Below, piece by piece: positions 44,845 to 51,883 of a stretch of 64,000 nucleotides of DNA. The stretch is from a virus. The stretch covers positions 1 through 64,000 of IMG/VR virus record IMGVR_UViG_3300017786_003484; one strand, given 5' to 3'. The translations under genes and the position numbers were made by a program. The notes beneath the pieces are model-generated. The model was not told the DNA's origin. It ran no database searches and was given only the letters and a program-made list of their open reading frames with translations. Numbering within the stretch: the first letter of the stretch is position 1; each line of letters opens with the position of its first letter.

Positions 44845-45051
44845 ATGAGATTTAATGACTTAACAAGAATACAAGACGAAATCGAAGAAGAAATCGATCC
44901 TGAGGTAGCATTCTATTCCGACATGCGTAGACACCGTATGACTTTAGAACATGTTAACAGGTTGCGTAAACTTCGTGAACTAAGGAAATACGAGCAAAAA
45001 ACAAGACTTGAAGCCATTACTAAAATGTATCAACGTCCTCCTGCAGTTTAG
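44845..45051 (+). CDS. Small charged prohead core protein (gp67-like position)
   Basis: A 68-residue, highly charged helical protein (IQDEIEEEIDPEVAFYSDMR, LRKLRELRKYEQKTRLEA) between gp20 and the acidic core gene, the position of T4 gene 67. T4 gp67 is acidic and similarly short, but this one is basic in its second half, so the homology is only positional. Preceded by AAAAGGAATAAG. The last gene before the terminator at 45089-45149. Confidence 0.5.
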   Translation: MRFNDLTRIQDEIEEEIDPEVAFYSDMRRHRMTLEHVNRLRKLRELRKYEQKTRLEAITKMYQRPPAV

Positions 45052-45088
45052 CAATATTCTTTAAAAATATTAGATTTTCATTAATAAT

Positions 45089-45149
45089 AAGCCGGTTTGT
45101 AAAAATTGTGCCAAAAAGTACAGTTTTTACCCTATAACTACGGCTTTTT
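45089..45149 (+). terminator. Two-tiered stem-loop ending in T5 (terminator or RNA regulator)
   Basis: An outer stem AAGCCG (45089-45094)/CGGCTT (45141-45146) encloses an inner 11-bp stem GTAAAAATTGT (45099-45109)/ACAGTTTTTAC (45120-45130, one G-T pair). A TTTTT run starts at the end of the outer stem (45145-45149). It separates the portal unit from the capsid unit. The inner stem is unusual for a plain terminator. Confidence 0.6.
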
Positions 45150-45176
45150 CGTGCGTCATTAGTAAGTACTTATTGG

Positions 45177-45182
45177 TGAATA
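45177..45182 (+). promoter_or_regulatory. Degenerate late promoter box (GGTGAATACC)
   Basis: TGAATA, one mismatch from TAAATA, about 31 nt before the ATG at 45213, directly downstream of the terminator-like hairpin. It would restart transcription for the capsid genes. Confidence 0.35.
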
Positions 45183-45212
45183 CCCGCCTTTCGCGATAAG
45201 GAGAAAAAGAAT

Positions 45213-45929
45213 ATGACAACAGTACTTGAACAGGCACTTGAGCACCTCTTGAATAAAGAAGAGGACAAAGCAAGTATCCTATTACATGATTACTATGTTG
45301 GTATTGGTCGTAAAGTCTATGAAGACATTATGTCCGACGATACTAATCTAGAAGAAGAAATTGAAGATATTGATGCCGCAGTTGATGAAGTTGAATCTGA
45401 TTTAACTGAAGAAGGTGACGATATGGAGGCAGAAATGGATGCTATTGATGCAGACGCAGACGCCGCAGAAATTGCAACAGATATGGATGCTGATGAAGCA
45501 CCTGTATCATCTGATGCCGCTGACGTTGCTGATGCAATGGTTGACGTAGAAGCCGCACTAGCTAACCTAAAAGCAGAATTTGAAGACATGCTAACAGGTG
45601 GTGACGCAGAAGCACCAGCAGAAGAAGAAATGCCAGAAGAAAGTGTACAATTTGAAGAAAAAGAAGAAAGCCTCGATGAAGCTGATTCTGAAGAGCAAAT
45701 TGACGAAGCGGCAGAACTTAAATTAGCACAGAAGCCAGATATGGCCGACCATGCAGACAATAAAGCAAGCCCAGTCGCTAAGAAAAATGACATGGGTGGT
45801 AAAGCAGTTAACATGGCAGGTGGATCTGCAGAAGGTGTAGCATCTGGAACAACTCCAGCTAAAGCTCCAGCTTCACAGGAACTACCACATGGAACTACTG
45901 AGCCAGCAATGAGCCAGGTAAAGGGTTAA
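45213..45929 (+). CDS. Acidic prohead core protein (gp67/gp68-like)
   Basis: A 238-residue protein. Residues 1-45 are helical (LEQALEHLLNKEEDKASILL, HDYYVGIGRKVYEDIM). Residues 45-165 are extremely Asp/Glu/Ala-rich (EEEIEDIDAAVDEVESDLTE and similar), then a Gly/Ala/Ser linker to the end. Located between the small core gene and gp21 protease, as T4 genes 67-68-21. Such core proteins are cleaved during head maturation by gp21. AAGGAG precedes the ATG. The exact T4 equivalent is uncertain. Confidence 0.65.
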   Translation: MTTVLEQALEHLLNKEEDKASILLHDYYVGIGRKVYEDIMSDDTNLEEEIEDIDAAVDEVESDLTEEGDDMEAEMDAIDADADAAEIATDMDADEAPVSSDAADVADAMVDVEAALANLKAEFEDMLTGGDAEAPAEEEMPEESVQFEEKEESLDEADSEEQIDEAAELKLAQKPDMADHADNKASPVAKKNDMGGKAVNMAGGSAEGVASGTTPAKAPASQELPHGTTEPAMSQVKG

Positions 45930-45933
45930 TAAG

Positions 45934-46572
45934 ATGAACTTACAACCATTAACAGAAAGACTATCATTCGACCAAGCGAATCTCGTTGTCGAAATGGCAG
46001 AGAATCAGGATGGTGGTAAGGATCTCTACATGAAAGGGATTTTCATACAAGGTGATAAAAAGAATCATAACGAAAGAGTTTATCCAGCAGATGAAATTTC
46101 TCGGGCAGTAGAGAGCATTAGTCAAAGACTAGCAGATGGCTTTTCAGTATTAGGCGAAGCAGATCATCCAGATGATTTACAGGTTAACATCGACCGTGTC
46201 AGTCATATGGTTACTGAAATGTGGATGCAAGGTTCCGATGGATATGGAAAACTAAGAATTATTCCAACTCCAATGGGAAACATTATTAAAACATTACTAG
46301 AAAGCAAAGTAAAACTAGGAGTAAGTTCTAGAGGATCCGGGAATGTAGGCAACGGTGGAAACGTTTCAGATTTTGAAATTGTTACTGTTGATGTTGTAGC
46401 ACAACCGAGTGCCCCTGATGCTTATCCAACTCCAATTTACGAAAGAGTTATGCTAGACAAAAGACGAGCCGCTCTTATGGATGTAGCCCTAGCGACGACT
46501 TACGATAAGTCCGCACAAAAGCACCTTGAAATTGAGGTACTTAGATTCCTTGAGAATCTTAAAAAAGTCTGA
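45934..46572 (+). CDS. 21: Prohead core scaffold protease gp21
   Basis: Serine protease of the herpesvirus-assemblin-like family that degrades the internal scaffold and trims the capsid protein. Visible catalytic residues are H78 in GEADHPDDL and S131 or S132 in KLGVSSRGSG. The strand DFEIVTVDVVAQPSAPDA follows, as in T4 gp21. Length 212 equals T4 (about 206). A five-base gap separates it from the core gene and it is followed by gp22. Strong identification. Confidence 0.93.
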   Translation: MNLQPLTERLSFDQANLVVEMAENQDGGKDLYMKGIFIQGDKKNHNERVYPADEISRAVESISQRLADGFSVLGEADHPDDLQVNIDRVSHMVTEMWMQGSDGYGKLRIIPTPMGNIIKTLLESKVKLGVSSRGSGNVGNGGNVSDFEIVTVDVVAQPSAPDAYPTPIYERVMLDKRRAALMDVALATTYDKSAQKHLEIEVLRFLENLKKV

Positions 46573-46583
46573 GGAGACAAATT

Positions 46584-47696
46584 ATGAGTAATGAAAACTT
46601 TACAGATTTGCTCGGCTCTGTAACATTGTCTGAAGAGGTGCGTGATAATATCAACACCGCTTGGGATCAAAAACAGATTGAAACTCGTGAAGAAGTAACA
46701 GCAGAACTCCGTGAGGAATTTGCAACACGATATGAGCACGATAAAGGTCAACTCGTTGAAGCAATGGATAAATTGATTCAAGATACCATTTCTGGTGCTA
46801 GTGACGAGTTCAAGAAACTACATGAAGATACTAAACAATCTCGTGTAAAATATGCTACTAAGATTAGTGAAGATGCGAAACTTCTACAAAAATTTGTTAT
46901 GGAAACATTAGCAAAAGAAGTTAGTGAACTTAAATCTGATCGAGCCGCACAAAAAGAAAATTTTAAAGGCTTAGAAGAATTTGCCCTACGCAAATTAACT
47001 AATGAGCTTTCAGAGTTACACGAAGACCACAAACAATTAGTTGAAGCTCGTGTTAAACTAATTTCAGAAGGTCGTACTGCTATCGAAGAAGCAAGATCGC
47101 AATTTATTAAGAAAGCAAGTGAAAAGGTTAACAGCCTTGTAACTGAATCTTTCAAAACTGAATTGTCCTCGCTTAAAACTGATATCCGTGAAGCAAAAGA
47201 AAACAACTTTGGACGTAAAATTATGGAGGCTTTTGCCGCTGAATTTATGTCAAGTAAGTTTGCAGATGGAACAGCAGTAAGTGATCTTAATGGAAAAATT
47301 ACTGAGATGGAAGTAAAATTAGCAGAAGCACATAAAGCTATTGCTGATAAAGAACATCTCATCACCGAATCAAGTCGTTTACAGCGCCTAGCGGAAGATA
47401 AAATGACTAGATCTCGTATTATGCAAGAACTAAATGCTCCTTTATCAAAAGATAAAAGAGTTATTATGGATGAATTACTTGAGACAACTCCAACAAGTAA
47501 ACTCAATGAAGCATTCCAAAAGTACTTGCCATCAGTTCTTAACGAAGAGGTCCGTAGAGACAAGAAAGTTATCGTTGAGGGTCAACAATCACAGAAGACT
47601 GTGGTTACCGGAAACAAACCAGCAAATAACGTAGACGAAGCTCCAGTTGAAGTTGATTCAACTATTGCAGATCTTCGTAAACTAGCTGGACTCTAA
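46584..47696 (+). CDS. 22: Prohead scaffold protein gp22
   Basis: A 370-residue, almost entirely helical, charged protein (ITELREEFATRY-type heptads, ELSELHEDHKQLVEARVKLI, FGRKIMEAFAAEFMSS) lying between gp21 and gp23, the constant place of the major scaffold gp22. The carboxy end EVDSTIADLRKLAGL is conserved with marine homologues. It would form the prohead core and be degraded by gp21. GGAG precedes the start. Length exceeds T4 gp22 (269). Confidence 0.88.
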   Translation: MSNENFTDLLGSVTLSEEVRDNINTAWDQKQIETREEVTAELREEFATRYEHDKGQLVEAMDKLIQDTISGASDEFKKLHEDTKQSRVKYATKISEDAKLLQKFVMETLAKEVSELKSDRAAQKENFKGLEEFALRKLTNELSELHEDHKQLVEARVKLISEGRTAIEEARSQFIKKASEKVNSLVTESFKTELSSLKTDIREAKENNFGRKIMEAFAAEFMSSKFADGTAVSDLNGKITEMEVKLAEAHKAIADKEHLITESSRLQRLAEDKMTRSRIMQELNAPLSKDKRVIMDELLETTPTSKLNEAFQKYLPSVLNEEVRRDKKVIVEGQQSQKTVVTGNKPANNVDEAPVEVDSTIADLRKLAGL

Positions 47697-47712
47697 AGAA
47701 GGAGACATTAAA

Positions 47713-48912
47713 ATGTCAGAAGCTCTTTTTGAAGCTAAAAATTGGTCCGCAACTAAAGACGCCTTAACAGAAGGTCTTAACGGACAACGTAAATCTACAA
47801 TGGAAGTTTGCTTAGAAAATACTAAAAAGTATTTGGCTGAGACAGCAACCACTGGTGCAACAGCATCTGGAAACGTAGCAGTACTTAACAAAGTAATTCT
47901 ACCAGTTATCAGACGTGTTATGCCAACAACCATCGCTAACGAATTAGTCGGTGTTCAACCTATGCAGGGACCTGTTTCTCAGATTCATACACTTCGTGTA
48001 CGTTATGCTGAGGCAGCCGCCGCTTCTTCAAACGAAGACGGTGTAGTTGGTGCAGAGGTTGTTGCTGGTGATGAAGCATTATCACCATTTGCTATTGCTA
48101 ACCAGTACTCAGGTGGTGCTGATGGTAAAGCAGACGCAACTGCTACTAAAGAGGGAACTGGTGGAAACAAAATGTCAATCCAGATCCTTAAAGAAACTGT
48201 AGAAGCTAAATCCAGAAAGCTATCAGCTCGTTGGACATTTGAAGCCGCTCAGGACGCACAAGCCATTCATGGTGTTGACGTTGAAGCTGAAATCATGGCC
48301 GCACTTGCTCAAGAAATTACTGCTGAAATTGACCAGGAAGTTATCCAGTCATTAACAGCACTTTCCGGATCTGCATTTGGTACATATGACCAAGCCGCAG
48401 TAAGTGGTACAGCTAACTTCGTAGGTGACGAGCATGCCGCTCTTGCAGTTCTAATTAACAGAGCCGCTAACGACATTGCTTCTCGTACAAGACGTGGTGC
48501 AGGTAACTACATTGTTGTAAGCCCAACAGCTTTAACAATTCTACAATCTGCTACAACTTCAGCATTCGCTAGAACAACTGAAGGAACTTTTGAAGCACCA
48601 ACAAATACTAAGTTTGTTGGAACACTTAACAGCTCAGTAAGAGTATACGTTAACCACTACAGTGGTGACGCGGCTCCTGTATTGATTGGTTATAAAGGTG
48701 CAAATGAAATGGATGCTCCGGCATTCTATTGCCCATACATTCCATTGATGAGCTCAGGTGTTGTATTAGATCCTAACACATTCGAGCCAACTGTCAGCTT
48801 TATGACACGTTACGGATATGTTGAGCTTTCTAACACAGCTTCATCTCTTGGTAACGCGGCTGATTATGTTAATAACATTGCAATCACAAGCGGTAACCTT
48901 TCTTTCATCTAG
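47713..48912 (+). CDS. 23: Major capsid protein gp23
   Basis: T4-type major head protein: NVAVLNKVILPVIRRVMPTT, ANELVGVQPMQGPVSQIHTL, QEVIQSLTALSG, DVEAEIMAALAQEITAEID, RTRRGAGNYIVVSP and NHYSGDAAPVLIGYKGANEM are the conserved gp23 blocks. Length 399 is short compared to T4 (521), as in marine relatives. The amino-terminal propeptide with a gp21 cleavage site (FxE-like) is probably near the first 50 residues. Strong AGGAG before the ATG. A strong terminator follows. Confidence 0.96.
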   Translation: MSEALFEAKNWSATKDALTEGLNGQRKSTMEVCLENTKKYLAETATTGATASGNVAVLNKVILPVIRRVMPTTIANELVGVQPMQGPVSQIHTLRVRYAEAAAASSNEDGVVGAEVVAGDEALSPFAIANQYSGGADGKADATATKEGTGGNKMSIQILKETVEAKSRKLSARWTFEAAQDAQAIHGVDVEAEIMAALAQEITAEIDQEVIQSLTALSGSAFGTYDQAAVSGTANFVGDEHAALAVLINRAANDIASRTRRGAGNYIVVSPTALTILQSATTSAFARTTEGTFEAPTNTKFVGTLNSSVRVYVNHYSGDAAPVLIGYKGANEMDAPAFYCPYIPLMSSGVVLDPNTFEPTVSFMTRYGYVELSNTASSLGNAADYVNNIAITSGNLSFI

Positions 48913-48940
48913 TCCTAGACTAAGCGAAGAAAAAAAATTA

Positions 48941-48975
48941 AGCAGGGCTAGTTTTACTAGCTCTGCTTTTTCTTT
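48941..48975 (+). terminator. Rho-independent terminator after gene 23
   Basis: An 11-bp stem AGCAGGGCTAG/CTAGCTCTGCT (one G-T pair) with a TTTTA loop, followed by TTTTCTTT. It lies 29 nt after the gp23 stop. Confidence 0.9.
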
Positions 48976-48977
48976 GA

Positions 48978-48983
48978 TAAATA
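48978..48983 (+). promoter_or_regulatory. Late promoter box directly after the gene-23 terminator
   Basis: GATAAATATTT immediately behind the terminator T run and 5 nt before the ATG at 48989. A -10 box this close would give a nearly leaderless message from 48989, or use the ATG at 49001. Confidence 0.4.
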
Positions 48984-48988
48984 TTTCT

Positions 48989-49195
48989 ATGTTAGCATCT
49001 ATGAAAGACAGATTATCAAGAGCAAAAATTTGTCATGAGTGCGAGTTTTATACTAGATTTACAAAGCAATGCAAAGAGTGCGGTTGCTTGATCAACTTAA
49101 AAATATCATTTTCTCAAACTTCATGTCCAGTAGGTAAATGGAAATCAGTTGAAAATGGTAGTCAAACTAATTTAATTAAAAATTTTATCTCTTAA
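48989..49195 (+). CDS. Small cysteine-rich zinc-binding protein
   Basis: A 68-residue peptide with CHEC, CKECGC and CPVGKW, five to six cysteines placed as in a small zinc ribbon (C..C..10..C..C.C..15..CP). I recognise similar peptides as short unnamed proteins in marine T4-like phages. Two possible starts (48989 and 49001) lie beside a TAAATA box, without a clear Shine-Dalgarno sequence. Its function is unknown. A regulatory or assembly role is possible. Confidence 0.65.
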   Translation: MLASMKDRLSRAKICHECEFYTRFTKQCKECGCLINLKISFSQTSCPVGKWKSVENGSQTNLIKNFIS

Positions 49196-49212
49196 AAAAT
49201 TAACTCAAACGG

Positions 49213-49218
49213 TAAATA
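49213..49218 (+). promoter_or_regulatory. Late promoter for the holin-fibre unit
   Basis: GGTAAATAGC, 25 nt before the ATG at 49244 and a few bases after the preceding stop, with GGGAG as the ribosome site. Confidence 0.5.
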
Positions 49219-49243
49219 GCATGAAGAACATGGGAGATTTATT

Positions 49244-49729
49244 ATGCCTAAATTAAGCACATATGACGACAGTGGATTTGATACATCTATTAGTATTAAA
49301 AGCAAAAATAAACTAGCTACAAGCGATAGCCTAGCAATGGTTGCAGGCGATAACAGAAATGTTACAATAGATGTTGCCGCAAGCAGAGCGGCCACTGATA
49401 ATGCCGCCGCAGTAACTACTGCCGGAGGAGCTGAAACAACTATTAAGAATACCAACGAGAATTGGGTAAACAGTAAATGGAGACCTATGATGGGTTGGGT
49501 ATACATGGGAACATGTATTTTTGATTTTATATTAGCACCAATTGGTTGGGGAATACTACAAACAATGGGAGCAGGGTCCGGAGGACAAGTAGCAGTACAA
49601 TGGGCTCCTCTAACATTACAAGGAGCAGGACTTTATCATGTTGCAATGGGTGCCGTTATTGGTGTAACAGCATTTGGTAGAACTAAAGAAAAGACTACAG
49701 CAACATCTGCATTAGGAAAACTAAAGTAA
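49244..49729 (+). CDS. Holin-like protein (3TM superfamily, GTA-type)
   Basis: A 161-residue protein with a soluble Ala/Asn-rich amino half, then NSKWRPMMGWVYMGTCIFDF, ILAPIGWGILQTMG and LQGAGLYHVAMGAVIGVTAF, the RPxxGW...P.. pattern of the 'holin of 3TMs, for gene-transfer release' family. Hydrophobic helices at about 85-107 and 132-147. It should permeabilise the inner membrane at lysis, perhaps together with a muralytic enzyme encoded elsewhere. It is followed by a fibre gene without a gap. The amino half is longer than in typical members. Confidence 0.75.
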   Translation: MPKLSTYDDSGFDTSISIKSKNKLATSDSLAMVAGDNRNVTIDVAASRAATDNAAAVTTAGGAETTIKNTNENWVNSKWRPMMGWVYMGTCIFDFILAPIGWGILQTMGAGSGGQVAVQWAPLTLQGAGLYHVAMGAVIGVTAFGRTKEKTTATSALGKLK

Positions 49730-49730
49730 T

Positions 49731-51764
49731 ATGGCAATCAAGACTAATCAAACAACAGATACACTAACTCCAAGTACTGGTACTATAATAGTAAACTCTA
49801 CTGGAGCATTAGAAGTACCTACAGGTAATACACTTCAAAGACCGGTAACACCAGGTGCAGGTGCCTTGCGTTTTGATTCTAGTTCTTCTACATTAGATAT
49901 ATTTGATGGATCATTATGGAATACATTAGTTTCTTTGTCTTATGTTGATACAACTGCAACAAACTTGCAAACACAGATTAATAATATTGTTAGCAACTTA
50001 GATCCTGCAACATTAGATTCTTTAACAGAAATCGTTGCCGCTTTTCAAAGCGAAGATAACACATTACTTTCTTTGATTAATACTGCTAATACAAATATTA
50101 GTGCATTACAAACAGACTTAACACAAGAAATTAGTAATAGACAGTTTGCAGATACACTTGCAACCAACGCAAGAGCAACAGAAGTTACTAATAGGACCAA
50201 TGCTGATACATTATTACAAACTAATATAACAGCAGAAGAAACTGCTCGTATAGCACAAGACAATCAATTAGCATTAGATATTCAGCAAGAAACATCAGAT
50301 AGACAAACTGCTATTTCTACATTAGATACTGCAATTACTAACGAAGAAACTGCTCGTATTGCCGCAGATTCAACTCATACTGCTAACATTACAACACTTT
50401 CTGGAGACTTAAACACAGAAATATCTGACAGACAAACTGCAATTACTACCGAAGCCAATGCTCGTATTGCTGGCGATGCCGCAAACGGTGCTGATATTAG
50501 CACATTAACAACAAACTTAGCAACTGAAGTAACCGACAGAACAAACGCAGACACTACATTACAAAATAATATTGATAGTAACAGTCTAAGTATATTACAA
50601 GAAATACAAGACAGAGGCGCCGCTGATACATTAATACAAACTAATCTTGATACAGAAATAATTGATAGAACAAATGCTGATACAACATTACAAACTAATA
50701 TTGATACAGAAGAAACTGATAGAATAGCCGCTGATACAGCATTACAAACTAGTATTACTACTAATACAACAAATTTAGCAACTGAGGTAACCGACAGAAC
50801 AAACGCAGACACTACATTACAATCTAATATTGATGCTGAAGAAACTGCTCGTATTGCCGGAGATGCTGGCTTACAAACAACCATTGATAACTTAGAACTA
50901 AGTGATCTAACAGATGTAACTAACACTTCTCCAACAGACGGACAGATGCTTAGTTATGATGGTACAACAGGCAACTTTAGACCACAAACAGTAGCACTTG
51001 CTCCTGTTAATAAAAACTATGTTGGTGACGGAACAACTTTACAATTTGATTTAGGACAAGATGTTCCAAGCCCAAACAATCTTGTTGTGGTAGTTGATGG
51101 AATTGCACAGAAACCTTTGTATAGTTATGTTGTTACCAACGGAGATAAGTTAGTATTTGACGAAGCTCCAGAAAGTGGATCTATAGTTGAAGTTAGAATA
51201 TTAGTAGGACAATCTACAACTGATAGACCTAGGCCTAAAATTTCAAACATTGCATACTCAGAAACTGCCGCCCCGGTTTTTAATCTTATTACATTTAATG
51301 TTACAGAGATGACTTATGGGTTTGGTGCTAAAATAGGAACGGTTCCTATTGCACACATTGAATATCCATCAGCTGGATCTATGCAATTAAAAACTGCCGA
51401 GACGTTTACCGGAAATCAATCTATTACATTAATTGATAATAGTGGAAACGAATTTGTATTTGAAGATGCGTTTGCAGAACCAGATGGAACTTCAAATCCA
51501 TTATGGACTGATGCAAGAAAATTTATTGGTACTTTTAGTGCCGGAGACAGCATTAATTACACAATAGGTGTAAATAGCACGTCAACATTGACTCTGGGTG
51601 CAACATCATCCCAGGAAACTGCTCCGACTTGGTTGTCGGTTAGTGGTTTAACTCTTGTAGGAACTGCACCAACATTGAGCAGTCCTTGCAGATACGAGTT
51701 CCAAATAATTGCAACAATAGGCAGTAAGAGTATATCTCGTAATTATTGGCTTGTTGTAATTTAA
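49731..51764 (+). CDS. Tail fibre protein with heptad-like coiled repeats
   Basis: A 677-residue fibre. Residues about 100-400 consist of about ten repeats of the type LATEVTDRTNADTTLQTNID and EETDRIAADTALQ, predicted to form a trimeric coiled-coil shaft. Then GTTLQFDLGQDVPSPNNLVV and IAQKPLYSYVVTNGDKLVF begin a beta domain shared with the next fibre gene (residues of the type TTVFINGIFQAPTYSY). The last 180 residues look like a beta-sandwich tip ending WLVVI. The ATG follows the holin stop by one base. Adhesion or baseplate-fibre role, target unknown. Confidence 0.75.
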   Translation: MAIKTNQTTDTLTPSTGTIIVNSTGALEVPTGNTLQRPVTPGAGALRFDSSSSTLDIFDGSLWNTLVSLSYVDTTATNLQTQINNIVSNLDPATLDSLTEIVAAFQSEDNTLLSLINTANTNISALQTDLTQEISNRQFADTLATNARATEVTNRTNADTLLQTNITAEETARIAQDNQLALDIQQETSDRQTAISTLDTAITNEETARIAADSTHTANITTLSGDLNTEISDRQTAITTEANARIAGDAANGADISTLTTNLATEVTDRTNADTTLQNNIDSNSLSILQEIQDRGAADTLIQTNLDTEIIDRTNADTTLQTNIDTEETDRIAADTALQTSITTNTTNLATEVTDRTNADTTLQSNIDAEETARIAGDAGLQTTIDNLELSDLTDVTNTSPTDGQMLSYDGTTGNFRPQTVALAPVNKNYVGDGTTLQFDLGQDVPSPNNLVVVVDGIAQKPLYSYVVTNGDKLVFDEAPESGSIVEVRILVGQSTTDRPRPKISNIAYSETAAPVFNLITFNVTEMTYGFGAKIGTVPIAHIEYPSAGSMQLKTAETFTGNQSITLIDNSGNEFVFEDAFAEPDGTSNPLWTDARKFIGTFSAGDSINYTIGVNSTSTLTLGATSSQETAPTWLSVSGLTLVGTAPTLSSPCRYEFQIIATIGSKSISRNYWLVVI

Positions 51765-51835
51765 AAAATCATCTATATAACGGAAAATATTTTCCTAATC
51801 CTTTATTGGGTCTAACCAATTTAATTTTAGACAAC

Positions 51836-51843
51836 TATAAATG
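51836..51843 (+). promoter_or_regulatory. Late promoter with downstream hairpin before the repeat-rich fibre
   Basis: CTATAAATG, one mismatch to TATAAATA, followed at once by an 8-bp hairpin AATGACGC/GTGTCATT with loop ATGA (51840-51859), 41 nt before the ATG at 51884. The hairpin would be at the very 5' end of the message. Confidence 0.5.
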
Positions 51844-51883
51844 ACGCATGAGTGTCATTTCTCAATAATAAGGAAAAGAAAAC

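Noticed and set aside
45317-45814. A 165-codon Ser-rich frame on the minus strand opposite the acidic core protein
   Set aside because: It is the reverse complement of GAA/GAT/GCA codons of the core protein and has no supporting signals.
46778-47563. A 261-codon open frame on the minus strand opposite gp22
   Set aside because: It has no ribosome site and its composition (Ser/Leu/Arg) mirrors the charged helical gp22 codons, so it is a shadow frame.
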